DNA of 31,538 bases, taken from positions 1-31,538 of the forward strand of contig JAGCRI010000147.1 of assembly GCA_017964755.1 (NCBI GenBank), read 5' to 3'. The notes beneath the pieces were generated by a model that saw nothing but the letters and a program-made list of their open reading frames with translations, searched no databases and had not been told where the DNA came from. Origin of the DNA: Bacteroidales bacterium. Its GTDB lineage: Bacteria > Bacteroidota > Bacteroidia > Bacteroidales > WCHB1-69. Positions 20,871 through 28,221 of the stretch are shown here, piece by piece; positions within the stretch are counted from its first letter, which is position 1, and each line of letters opens with the position of its first letter. The translations under genes were made by a program, and so were the position numbers.

Positions 20871-23800
20871 ATGTATAAGATTAACGAACATCCCATACTG
20901 GATATTCCAAAAACAGAAGAAGTTACTTTTGAGTTTAACGGCAAAACAGTAAAAGGCTATAAAGGATATACGATTGCCGCTGCACTGCATCAGGCTGGTT
21001 TTCCGATACATAGCCATAGTATTGACGGGCGTGAACGCAGCCTCGAATGTGGTATCGGCAAGTGCGGTGCATGTCAGATGCTCGTTGACGGTGAAATTAA
21101 GAGAATTTGTATCACTCCGGTTGACGGTGTGAAAAGTGTCAGGGAGATTCCACAGGATTATTTTCCGCAAATAACTGAACCTAAAAAAGATACAAGAAAA
21201 GTTTATAAGACACAGGTCGTGATTGTAGGTGCCGGCCCAGCAGGTCTGGCGTGCCGCGAAATGCTGAACAAACTCGGAATTTCAAATATAGTTGTCGATA
21301 ATAACGGGCGTGTCGGCGGGCAGTTCAATATGCAGACCCACCAGTTTTTCTTCTTTGAAAAAGAGAAAGTCTATGGCGGAATGCGCGGCTTCGACATCGC
21401 TAAGACCCTTGCCGGTGACGACCATACAGGCATTCTCCTCAATACTACGGTTTGGGATTTGCTTGAAGGTAAGCGTGTTGCATGCAAAAATCTGAAAGAC
21501 GGAAGTATATGTTATATTGATGCAGAGTCTTTGGTTGTGGCTACCGGCGCCGTTCCGTTCACTCCGGTTTTTGAAAATGACGACCTTCCGGGTGTATATA
21601 CTGCTGCTGTGGTTCAAAAGATGATGAATGTGGAACATACACTTCTCGGCAAACGAATCCTTTCAATTGGTGCAGGCAATATCGGCTATCTTACTTCGTA
21701 TCAGGCTACTCAGGCCGGAGCGAAGGTTGTTGCCATTGTCGAGGCGATGGACCACGAGGGCGGCTTTCCCGTTCAGGCAAACCGTGTCCGTCGCTTGGGG
21801 ATCCCGATTTATACTTCTCATGTTCTTCTTCGTGCAATTCCTAACGAAAACCATACGGGAATCGTTGGTGCAGTAATAGCCGAATGTAAGAATTTCACGC
21901 CGGTTCCGGGTACTGAAAAAGTTATTGAAGGCATTGACGTTATAAATATCTGCACAGGATTAATCCCTGATAATCAACTGCTTGTGAAAGGCCGTGAAGT
22001 CTTTGGCGCAAACGTTCACGGGGCGGGCGATGCGGTGCGTGTTGGCGAAGGCACTTGCGCGGTGCTCCGCGGAAAACAGGTGGCTCTCGAAATAGCAATG
22101 CAAATGGGCAAACGTGTCAATTATGACGATTATCTCGCTGTCTCAAAGGAATATATAGATGCCCAGCAGCATCCTGTGCGCGTGCTTCAGACGCCAAACA
22201 AACCGTCAGCAGAGAGAATGAACGCAAAGGGCTTCGTCATCGCCGACTGCCTCTACGGTTTCGCCTGCAATCCCTGCTCGTTCTCTTGTCCGCAAGGGGC
22301 AATCACAAAATCATCAACTTCTTCAGTTCCGGTTATCGACTATAATAAGTGTGTGGGCTGTATGGAGTGCGTGTCGCATTGTCCGGGCTTGGCTATTTTC
22401 GGTTATAACTTGCTGAAAAACTGGCTTTTCTTGCCTATTGAATATCATGTTGACGTTAATTCAGAAGTTGTTTTGATTAATGATAACGGTGAAAAAGTTG
22501 GTGAGGGCGTTGTTGAGCATATCAAGGTTAATGAAAACAAGACGAATGTCGCCCGAGTGAAAGCCATTGACATTACAGGTGAGAAACTTACAGAAGTTAC
22601 AGGTTTCATTTTGAAAGAGAAATTTGATGAGAAAGTGGAGATGAAGCCGCTTCAAAACAAAGAAAAAGAGCCTGCCTATATCTGCCATTGCGAAGATGTT
22701 CAGATTGACAAAATTTTGGCGATAATCGGCGACCGTAAAGTGATTTCTGTTGACGAACTGAAACATACAACCCGTATTGGTATGGGCACCTGCCGCGGCA
22801 AGCGTTGTGTTCCGCGTGTGAAACAGTTGCTCCGTGGCTACGGTATCGAAGTTGTCGGCGACCCGACTCCGCGCGGCCCGCTCTCTAACCAAGTTACACT
22901 CAATGATATGCAGCCGAAAGAAAAGCCAGTTGAATTTGTCTCTGCTATAGGCAAAGCCACCAAACGCTTCGATTGCGAGGTCTTTGTCGCCGGCGGCGGT
23001 ATCGCAGGAAGCGCGCTATTCCGCTATTTCTCGGAAAATGGCAAAAAGACCGTTCTCTGCAATGCTGAACGCGGCTCCTCGTGGCGTTGTATCGGCGGAG
23101 GACGACCGGCATTCTCAGTCCCTGAAATTGCCGATATTGCAAACCATAACCAAGACATTTTCAGAGAGTTACAGAGTAAAACTAATGTTGGCTACTATCC
23201 GATCCGCTATGTCGGTTTCGCGCACGATGAGGCCACATACAAGTCATTGGAGGCTTCTCTCGGCTGGTCTGACGGCTATATGGTTGACAGAAAAGATTTC
23301 CAGAAAGAGATTTCACCATACTTCAACCCGAATTTGGAGACTTACAGTGCGGCTTGCGTCACCAACAACTGCTGGCAGGCGACTCCGGGCTTGGTAATTG
23401 ACTATATCCGCCATTTGGCTTGTGAAAAGGGCGGGACTCTGCTCGAAGACTGCCGCCTTGTTGAAGTTCAGCGCACAGAAAAGGGCTTTATGGCTCTCGT
23501 TTATACTCACGAAAAGGAGTTTGTGGAATACCACTGCGACCATTTTGTCAATGCTCTTGGCTATCAGGCTGCCAAGTTTGCAAAGCAATTAGGCATTGAA
23601 ACAGGCTTGTATCCTATTAAGCACCAAGCCTTTATCACAGGCCGACTTCCTATGATGGGTAAAGATGGAGAATGTTTGGATATGCTCATCGACCGCCGCC
23701 GCTACAAAGGATTTTCGGCAGTTTACGGGCAGCAATTCAAAGAGACGGGGCAGATTATCGGATGTGCCTCTCCCGGAACGGACTCCGCCGAAGCGGGGAA

Positions 23801-24098
23801 GAACCTGAAATACAACGCACAAGACGTCCTTGAAATCTGTTCTGAGATGTTCCGCGAATGGATTCCGCAGTTAGGTGCTGTCAGTTTCCAAGCGTTCTGG
23901 GCAGGCTACTATACAGAGCCTCGCTACATCATCGACCCCGGTCACGGACTTCTTGTAGGTTTGCAGGGACACGGTTTCATGCTCGGCCAATACCTCGCCA
24001 AGATATATGTTGACAGATATTTGGGACGCGAAGTTCCCGCTTACGCTGACCGCCTCCTCCTCAGCGGCGACGGCCTTTGCGAAAATGCGTTCAAGTAA
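20871..24098 (+). CDS. Multidomain iron-sulfur FAD oxidoreductase (HcnABC / amino-acid dehydrogenase-like fusion)
   Basis: The polypeptide has 1075 residues. Domains in order: a [2Fe-2S] ferredoxin-like domain (about 18-90; Cys 60, 65, 68, 80); an NAD(P)/FAD pyridine-nucleotide-type oxidoreductase (about 113-430; VVIVGAGPAGLACRE at 117-130, a second GAGNIG at 267-272, NVHGAGDAVRVGEG); two [4Fe-4S] motifs (C466, C469, C473 and C494, C497, C500, C504); a BFD-like [2Fe-2S] domain (C605, C607, C641, C646); and a DAO-type FAD oxidoreductase (about 701-1060; VFVAGGGIAGSA, then a C-terminal PGHGLLVGLQGHGFMLGQYLA). Separate subunits with these domains form hydrogen-cyanide synthase HcnABC and dye-linked proline, sarcosine or nopaline dehydrogenases. 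The substrate is probably an amino or imino acid; the exact one cannot be read from sequence. It stands alone, so the electron acceptor is unclear. Confidence 0.85.
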   Translation: MYKINEHPILDIPKTEEVTFEFNGKTVKGYKGYTIAAALHQAGFPIHSHSIDGRERSLECGIGKCGACQMLVDGEIKRICITPVDGVKSVREIPQDYFPQITEPKKDTRKVYKTQVVIVGAGPAGLACREMLNKLGISNIVVDNNGRVGGQFNMQTHQFFFFEKEKVYGGMRGFDIAKTLAGDDHTGILLNTTVWDLLEGKRVACKNLKDGSICYIDAESLVVATGAVPFTPVFENDDLPGVYTAAVVQKMMNVEHTLLGKRILSIGAGNIGYLTSYQATQAGAKVVAIVEAMDHEGGFPVQANRVRRLGIPIYTSHVLLRAIPNENHTGIVGAVIAECKNFTPVPGTEKVIEGIDVINICTGLIPDNQLLVKGREVFGANVHGAGDAVRVGEGTCAVLRGKQVALEIAMQMGKRVNYDDYLAVSKEYIDAQQHPVRVLQTPNKPSAERMNAKGFVIADCLYGFACNPCSFSCPQGAITKSSTSSVPVIDYNKCVGCMECVSHCPGLAIFGYNLLKNWLFLPIEYHVDVNSEVVLINDNGEKVGEGVVEHIKVNENKTNVARVKAIDITGEKLTEVTGFILKEKFDEKVEMKPLQNKEKEPAYICHCEDVQIDKILAIIGDRKVISVDELKHTTRIGMGTCRGKRCVPRVKQLLRGYGIEVVGDPTPRGPLSNQVTLNDMQPKEKPVEFVSAIGKATKRFDCEVFVAGGGIAGSALFRYFSENGKKTVLCNAERGSSWRCIGGGRPAFSVPEIADIANHNQDIFRELQSKTNVGYYPIRYVGFAHDEATYKSLEASLGWSDGYMVDRKDFQKEISPYFNPNLETYSAACVTNNCWQATPGLVIDYIRHLACEKGGTLLEDCRLVEVQRTEKGFMALVYTHEKEFVEYHCDHFVNALGYQAAKFAKQLGIETGLYPIKHQAFITGRLPMMGKDGECLDMLIDRRRYKGFSAVYGQQFKETGQIIGCASPGTDSAEAGKNLKYNAQDVLEICSEMFREWIPQLGAVSFQAFWAGYYTEPRYIIDPGHGLLVGLQGHGFMLGQYLAKIYVDRYLGREVPAYADRLLLSGDGLCENAFK

Positions 24099-24123
24099 AA
24101 TATTGTAAAACAGAGTATTAGCT

Positions 24124-24318
24124 ATGTCTGAGCGAGGAATTGACCAATACAGACTGACCGACACGGAGGAACCGACAGACGAGATGTTGGCTTATATCAT
24201 GCATGAGGTGGCGGAAGAGGCGCGCCGAACAAATGAGGAGGCCATGGATAGGTATTTTAATGAAATAAGCGAAATTTACCAGGATAAATATGGAAAAGGC
24301 TGTAGTTCCATCAGATAG
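24124..24318 (+). CDS. Small acidic protein, putative antitoxin of a zeta-toxin-like pair
   Basis: The 64-residue helical, acidic protein contains EEPTDEMLAYIMHEVAEEARRTNEEA. The pattern (E/D)PTDE-L-x3-M-x-EVA-x2-AR resembles small proteins that commonly precede zeta-toxin or P-loop kinase genes in Bacteroidetes. It starts 25 bp after the oxidoreductase. Its last 29 bases overlap the start of the toxin-like remnant at 24290, an arrangement typical of antitoxin-toxin pairs. Direct evidence of antitoxin activity is lacking. Confidence 0.6.
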   Translation: MSERGIDQYRLTDTEEPTDEMLAYIMHEVAEEARRTNEEAMDRYFNEISEIYQDKYGKGCSSIR

Positions 24319-24410
24319 GAAACCCATATTAATTGTTGTGGCTGGACCAAATTATCAAGCGCTACGTTGAAAATTTGCCAGGATGGGCTTTTGAAATATG
24401 TAATGAATAA
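24290..24410 (+). pseudogene. Zeta-toxin-like P-loop kinase, internally deleted remnant
   Basis: From ATG 24290 the frame reads MEKAVVPSDRKPILIVVAGP followed by N, which is the start of a Walker A of the form VVAGPNGSGKS. It then breaks and stops at TGA 24368-24370. A second frame from 24354 to TAA 24408-24410 reads IKRYVENLPGWAFEICNE, which resembles the C-terminal tail of such toxins. Only the two ends of the gene seem to survive, joined by an internal deletion with a frameshift near 24351. The P-loop lysine and the whole kinase core are missing, so the product cannot be an active toxin. Confidence 0.6.
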
Positions 24411-24498
24411 TAATTAAAAATAGTATAAAGAATAAAAGAAAAAGTATAAATAACATATTATAAACCAAAGCATTAGCTATTATTTCGCGTTTACCGAA
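24411..24498. other. AT-rich spacer, no recognised feature
   Basis: This stretch between the toxin remnant and the structured region is about 80 percent A+T. I see no gene and no TAnnTTTG element. Confidence 0.4.
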
Positions 24499-24718
24499 AA
24501 CCCTGCAAGATTTACGGAGATAAAACACAGAAATAATATGTGAGGTTTGCCATTGCAAGCAACCTTATACCGATGTGTAATAAGCTATGCTCATACCCAA
24601 AAGGTGTGAGTACTTATTATCGGTAGAAGGTCTCCTTGCAGGGTTGCCTTGGTAGCGCAATAAGGAAAGCACCTTTCTTTTTGCGTTGCGGATAATGGTA
24701 ATGCGATAACTATTATCC
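24499..24718 (+). ncRNA. Highly structured region, candidate non-coding RNA or cis-regulatory leader of the methyltransferase
   Basis: Four base-paired elements can be read directly. P1: AACCCTGCAAG (24499-24509) pairs perfectly with CTTGCAGGGTT (24635-24645), 11 bp closing a 125-nt domain. P2 inside it: 24562-24584 with 24613-24631, about 18 bp with one mismatch and a 4-nt bulge. P3 at its tip: CTCATACC (24590-24597) with GGTGTGAG (24603-24610), 8 bp with one G-U. P4: about 24655-24687, CGCAA and GAAAG arms, imperfect. P5: GGATAATGGT (24690-24699) with 24709-24718, 10 bp with one G-U, ending two bases before the methyltransferase ATG. Nested long-range pairing is unlikely by chance. No promoter motif is visible and no Rfam class is recognised. 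Confidence 0.5.
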
Positions 24719-24720
24719 GT

Positions 24721-25716
24721 ATGGCCAACCGAAATCTTAATGCGGCAAAGAACGCGAAAAAAGACGAGTTTTACACACAACTCATTGATATTGAGAATGA
24801 ATTAAAGCATTATAAAGATCATTTCAAAGGCAAAACTGTGCTGTGCAACTGCGACGACCCGCGCGTGAGTAACTTCTTCCACTATTTCAGCTACAATTTT
24901 GAACAGTTGGGACTGAAAAAGCTCATCACCACCTGCTACAAGAACCAGAACCGCGATCTCTTTTCGCAGAACGATAGTGAACGTGCGATTTGGTTGGAAT
25001 ATTTCGGTGATAAAAACGACAACCGCGTCCCCGATCCAGAAGAAATTGGCATCCATTATTTTGATGGCGATGGTGATTTCCGTTCTGCGGAATGTATTGA
25101 ATTATTGAAACAAGCTGATATAGTAGTGACAAATCCTCCGTTTTCACTATTCCGCGAATATGTCGCACAACTGATGACGTATGAGAAGAAGTTTCTCATT
25201 ATCGGGAATGTAAATGCCGTTTCTTACAAAGAAACTTTCCAATACATTAAAAATAATCAGCTTTGGCTTGGAGCAAGCATCCATAGTGGAGACAGAGAAT
25301 TTGGCGTACCCAACGATTATCCGCTGAACGCTGCAGGATGCCGTCAAGATGCAAAAGGCAATAAATTCATACGCGTGAAAGGTGTTCGATGGTTCACGAA
25401 TTTGGATTACGACGAACGTCACGAAGATTTGATTTTGTACAAGTGTTATAATTCTGAAGAATACCCCACATACGATAATTATGATATAATCAATGTAAAT
25501 AAAACATCAGAAATTCCAATGGATTACGATGGCGTGATGGGAGTCCCGATTACATTTTTTGATAAATACAATCCAGAACAATTTGAGATATTAGGTATTG
25601 CAAATTCGGCTCGATGGATAGGATTAGAATGTTATACCATATTGAAAAACAATAAATTATATAATCGCATTTTGATTCGTCGTCGTCAACCTGTGGGGGC
25701 GTACAGTGGTGTGTAA
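24721..25716 (+). CDS. EcoRI-type adenine-specific DNA methyltransferase
   Basis: The 331-residue protein is full length for the M.EcoRI family (about 325). The N-terminus is AKNAKKDEFYTQLIDIENELKHY, followed by the family-specific VLCNCDDPRVSNFFHYFSYNF and LITTCYKNQ. The catalytic motif IV is VVTNPPFSLF with N138-P-P-F141, nearly the same position as N139 in M.EcoRI. It should transfer a methyl group from SAM to N6 of adenine; the recognition site cannot be read. No EcoRI-like nuclease is adjacent. Its start is buried under the P5 hairpin. The last codons and the TAA fall inside the first unit of the 27-bp repeat array, so its C-terminal tail (about QPVGAYSGV) may be repeat-derived. Confidence 0.9.
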   Translation: MANRNLNAAKNAKKDEFYTQLIDIENELKHYKDHFKGKTVLCNCDDPRVSNFFHYFSYNFEQLGLKKLITTCYKNQNRDLFSQNDSERAIWLEYFGDKNDNRVPDPEEIGIHYFDGDGDFRSAECIELLKQADIVVTNPPFSLFREYVAQLMTYEKKFLIIGNVNAVSYKETFQYIKNNQLWLGASIHSGDREFGVPNDYPLNAAGCRQDAKGNKFIRVKGVRWFTNLDYDERHEDLILYKCYNSEEYPTYDNYDIINVNKTSEIPMDYDGVMGVPITFFDKYNPEQFEILGIANSARWIGLECYTILKNNKLYNRILIRRRQPVGAYSGV

Positions 25717-25826
25717 AATATTGTAGAGATGTGCTATGATGTGAAAATTGCAGAACTATGCTATGAATATTGTGGAGATCTGCCAAGGTGTGAAAATTGT
25801 GGAGACGCGCCATGGCACGTCTCCAC
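25704..25826. repeat. 27-bp tandem repeat array A ending in a 28-bp palindrome
   Basis: Imperfect units run 25704-25730, 25731-25757, 25758-25779 (shortened to 22 bp) and 25780-25806. Typical unit elements are GTGCYATGGTGTGAAAATTG and then YRGAGAC. The array ends in a near-perfect palindrome at 25799-25826: GTGGAGAC, GCGCCATGGCAC centred on CCATGG, then GTCTCCAC. The methyltransferase stop codon lies within the first unit. The same repeat type and the same palindrome recur inside the transposase gene. Confidence 0.85.
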
Positions 25827-25924
25827 AGACAAAACAACCCAAACCATATTCCCATCCACAACCCGACCAGCCAATAGCAAATGAAAAACAATCAAAAATA
25901 TTTTAAATATTAACAAAATATTAG

Positions 25925-25932
25925 TATCTTTG
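25925..25932 (+). promoter_or_regulatory. -7 promoter element for the transposase/DUF262 unit
   Basis: The plus strand reads TATCTTTG, 14 bp upstream of the transposase ATG. The transposase and DUF262 genes, 22 bp apart, are likely cotranscribed from it. Confidence 0.6.
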
Positions 25933-25946
25933 CCGCGATAATAAAA

Positions 25947-26633
25947 ATGTACTGCACTATGTCTGAAGAGAAATTCATGAACAAGTATCGCATAGCCTCA
26001 ACCAGAGCCCAATGGCACGATTACAACGGCGGCAAGTATTTTGTGACCATTTGCACACACGGCAGGGAACATTATTTTGGGGAAATTTCTGGCGGACAAA
26101 TGAATTTGTCGGAAATTGGGAAATATACGAATACCGTCATTCAAACAACATCAACACACAATCATTATGCGGAAATCCCATTATATGTGATAATGCCCAA
26201 TCATTTGCATTTGATTGTTGTAATTGATGACGAAAATGGTGAAAACGTTCCATGGTGTGAAAATGATGGAACCGTGTCGTGGTGTGAAAATGATGGAATC
26301 GTGCCATTGTGTGGAAATGGTGGTGACGTGCCATGGCGCGAAAATTGTGGAACCGTGCCAGGGAAAAAATATTGTAGAGACGTGCCATGGCGCGTCTCTG
26401 CAAACGGGAAAAATACAACCATGCAGGATATATGCAATCGTCAGGGAAAATTGTCAACCGTAATCGGCGGGATGAAACAATCCGTCACACGTTTCGCCCG
26501 AAAACACAATATCCCATTCGCATGGCAAACACGGTTTCATGACCATATCATACGTGATACGAATGAAATGAATCGGATAGCGAAATATATTGAAAATAAT
26601 GTGGCAAAATGGGAATATAAACATATCAATTAA
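25947..26633 (+). CDS. REP-associated (RAYT-like) Y1 transposase with an in-frame repeat insertion
   Basis: The protein has 228 residues in the IS200/REP-associated family. The N-terminal part has YNGGKYFVTICTHGREHYFG and the metal-binding HUH motif MPNHLHLIV (about 82-90). The C-terminal part has GKLSTVIGGMKQSVTRFARKH and the family-typical AWQTRFHDHIIRDTNEMNRIAKYIENNVAKW. Between them, residues 101-152 are six 9-residue units (VPWCENDGT, VSWCENDGI, VPLCGNGGD, VPWRENCGT, VPGKKYCRD, then a last partial) encoded by the 27-bp repeat of array A. M5 (25959) is an alternative start. I cannot assign the nucleophilic Tyr with confidence, since the usual helix reads GGMKQSV. The enzyme may be active, or be in decay. 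Confidence 0.87.
   Translation: MYCTMSEEKFMNKYRIASTRAQWHDYNGGKYFVTICTHGREHYFGEISGGQMNLSEIGKYTNTVIQTTSTHNHYAEIPLYVIMPNHLHLIVVIDDENGENVPWCENDGTVSWCENDGIVPLCGNGGDVPWRENCGTVPGKKYCRDVPWRVSANGKNTTMQDICNRQGKLSTVIGGMKQSVTRFARKHNIPFAWQTRFHDHIIRDTNEMNRIAKYIENNVAKWEYKHIN
26247..26401. repeat. 27-bp tandem repeat array B inside the transposase reading frame
   Basis: Five complete 27-bp units lie at 26247-26273, 26274-26300, 26301-26327, 26328-26354 and 26355-26381. They are followed by a half unit that closes the palindrome 26374-26401 (GTAGAGAC, GTGCCATGGCGC, GTCTCTGC). Because 27 is a multiple of three, the reading frame is kept. Architecture and terminal palindrome match array A at 25704-25826. Confidence 0.9.
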
Positions 26634-26655
26634 TAACCAATAAACCAACCATATA

Positions 26656-27765
26656 ATGCAAATAAAATTACACAAAATCACCGTCCGCGAACTGACCGCG
26701 GGCTACCAAGACAACAACGAGAACGGCGTGCGCGCCTACGGCGGCCGCCTCGACGTGCGCCCGCCTTACCAGCGCGAATTTGTCTATAAGGAGAAACAGC
26801 GCGACGCCGTCATCGACACCCTCACGCAGGGATTCCCTCTGAACGTGATGTACTGGGCCGTGCGCGACGACGGCACCTTCGAAATTATCGACGGCCAGCA
26901 ACGTACCATCAGTATCTGCCAATATGTGAACGGCGACTTTGCCTTCACAGTGGAGCATGACTCACTGCCTCGCTATTTTCACAACTTGCAACCTGACGAA
27001 CAGGAACAGATATTGAAATACGAACTGCAAGTCTATATTTGCAGCGGCACTGACAGCGAAAAACTCAAGTGGTTCAAAACCATTAATATAGCGGGTGAAG
27101 AGCTGACCGATCAAGAACTGCGGAATGCCGTGTATGCCGGCAGTTGGGTGAGCGATGCCAAGCGTTACTTCAGCAAGAATGGATGTCCCGCAGCCCGCAT
27201 AGGAAGCGATTACCTCACGGGTTCCGCCATCCGCCAAGACTACCTCGAAACAGCCATTTCGTGGATTTCAGCTGGAAATATCGAAGGGTATATGGCTAAC
27301 CATCAGCACGATGCGAGCGCTGCCCCGCTGTGGCAGTTCTTCCAAGCCGTCATCACGTGGATCGAGACCTCCTTCCGTCCCAACCGTGAGCGCAAGAAAA
27401 TCATGAAGGGCGTGGATTGGGGAATGCCATACAAACAATTTAAGGATGAAGTGTTTGATTGTCAAAAGATTGATGAGGAAGTAAATCGTCTCATCTTAGA
27501 TGATGATGTGTCAAAGAAGACGGGCATCTACCCCTATATTCTCACCCGCAAGGAAAAGTATCTGTCCATACGGGCGTGTACCGATGCGCAGAAGTTGGCG
27601 GCCTACGAGCGGCAGGGCGGCATCTGTGCCGAATGTGGCGAGCATTTCGAGCTTTCGCAAATGGAGGCCGACCACATTACTCCATGGCACGAAGGAGGAA
27701 AGACCATTTCAGAAAACTGCCAGATGTTGTGCCGCGAGTGCAATAGGAGGAAAAGTGGAAGATAA
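26656..27765 (+). CDS. DUF262 (GmrSD-type) protein with C-terminal HNH nuclease domain
   Basis: The 369-residue protein opens with a DUF262 domain with RLDVRPPYQREFVY (32-45) and the signature IIDGQQRTI (77-85; D79-G-Q-Q-R83). In GmrSD and BrxU restriction enzymes this motif belongs to a nucleotide-binding or hydrolysing module. The C-terminus is an HNH endonuclease: C324-x2-C327, MEADHITPWHEGG (D339-H340), SENCQMLC and C359-x2-C362-N363. The first two-thirds of the gene is clearly richer in G+C than its neighbours (runs such as GGCGGCCGCCTCGACGTG), a sign of recent transfer. It follows the transposase by 22 bp. With the methyltransferase upstream it could form a restriction-modification-like pair, which is inference. 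Confidence 0.88.
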   Translation: MQIKLHKITVRELTAGYQDNNENGVRAYGGRLDVRPPYQREFVYKEKQRDAVIDTLTQGFPLNVMYWAVRDDGTFEIIDGQQRTISICQYVNGDFAFTVEHDSLPRYFHNLQPDEQEQILKYELQVYICSGTDSEKLKWFKTINIAGEELTDQELRNAVYAGSWVSDAKRYFSKNGCPAARIGSDYLTGSAIRQDYLETAISWISAGNIEGYMANHQHDASAAPLWQFFQAVITWIETSFRPNRERKKIMKGVDWGMPYKQFKDEVFDCQKIDEEVNRLILDDDVSKKTGIYPYILTRKEKYLSIRACTDAQKLAAYERQGGICAECGEHFELSQMEADHITPWHEGGKTISENCQMLCRECNRRKSGR

Positions 27766-27800
27766 TATTGAGAAAAAGTTGATATTTTTAAATATTATAT

Positions 27801-27808
27801 TATATTTG
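27801..27808 (+). promoter_or_regulatory. -7 promoter element for the small lipoprotein gene
   Basis: The plus strand reads TATATTTG (TAnnTTTG), 29 bp upstream of the ATG. A TTGATA lies about 18 bp further upstream in the -33 position. Confidence 0.6.
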
Positions 27809-27837
27809 CAAAATATAAACCAATCAAAATTATTACC

Positions 27838-28065
27838 ATGAAAAAAGTATTAGTTATCGCAGTTTGTGTTGCACTTGTCGGCACATTTGCATCATGCAAC
27901 AAGAAATGCACATGCAAAACGTATCCGGGCGAAGTAACCGCCACCATGTCCCTTAAAGAAGTTCAGGATACTTACGCAAAAGTCGGTATCGACATCAAAA
28001 AATGCTCAGACATGAACACTGTCGTTGAGGCTAATGGGACAAAAACAGGTGTTGAGTGCAGATAA
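27838..28065 (+). CDS. Small cysteine-containing lipoprotein, hypothetical
   Basis: The 75-residue protein has a textbook lipoprotein signal, MKKVLVIAVCVALVGTFASC, lipidated at C20. The mature part (about 55 residues) begins NKKCTCKTYPGEVTATMSL and contains C24, C26, C56 and C74. Four Cys beyond the lipidated one could form two disulfides in the periplasm or outside the cell. I do not recognise a family. It has its own promoter and a strong terminator, so it is a monocistronic unit at the border of the accessory island. Confidence 0.8.
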   Translation: MKKVLVIAVCVALVGTFASCNKKCTCKTYPGEVTATMSLKEVQDTYAKVGIDIKKCSDMNTVVEANGTKTGVECR

Positions 28066-28088
28066 GAAATTTGCTATTCGTGCCTAAC

Positions 28089-28121
28089 AAAAACGCCAAT
28101 CATCAGATTGGCGTTTTTTTA
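28089..28121. terminator. Bidirectional intrinsic terminator
   Basis: CGCCAATC (28094-28101) pairs with GATTGGCG (28106-28113) around ATCA, extended by five A-T pairs and followed by T7. The opposite strand also ends in TTTTTGTT, so it can serve the small lipoprotein gene (+) and the DUF4476 gene (-). Confidence 0.9.
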
Positions 28122-28221
28122 TAGTTTCAGAAAAGTGTTATTCTTTTATGGATTTTTGTGTTACAATTGTTCAGTTGTTGTATTTTGCACGGACTAAATA
28201 AACACTGTTTTGAATAATGCT

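Noticed and set aside
22461..22892. Minus-strand open frame of 143 codons inside the oxidoreductase gene
   Set aside because: It is antisense to conserved cluster-binding domains, with low-complexity composition and no promoter.
24641..24690. tRNA-like gene suggested by TTGGTAGCGC
   Set aside because: There is no acceptor stem pairing, anticodon arm or TTCGA-type T-loop in the right positions.
24565..24780. Minus-strand open frame over the structured region
   Set aside because: It spans the paired stems and the start of the methyltransferase, has no recognisable motif, and is probably a chance frame.
25704..26401. CRISPR array
   Set aside because: The 27-bp units are head-to-tail with no unique spacers, diverge from one another, and one array is protein-coding. 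No cas gene is present.
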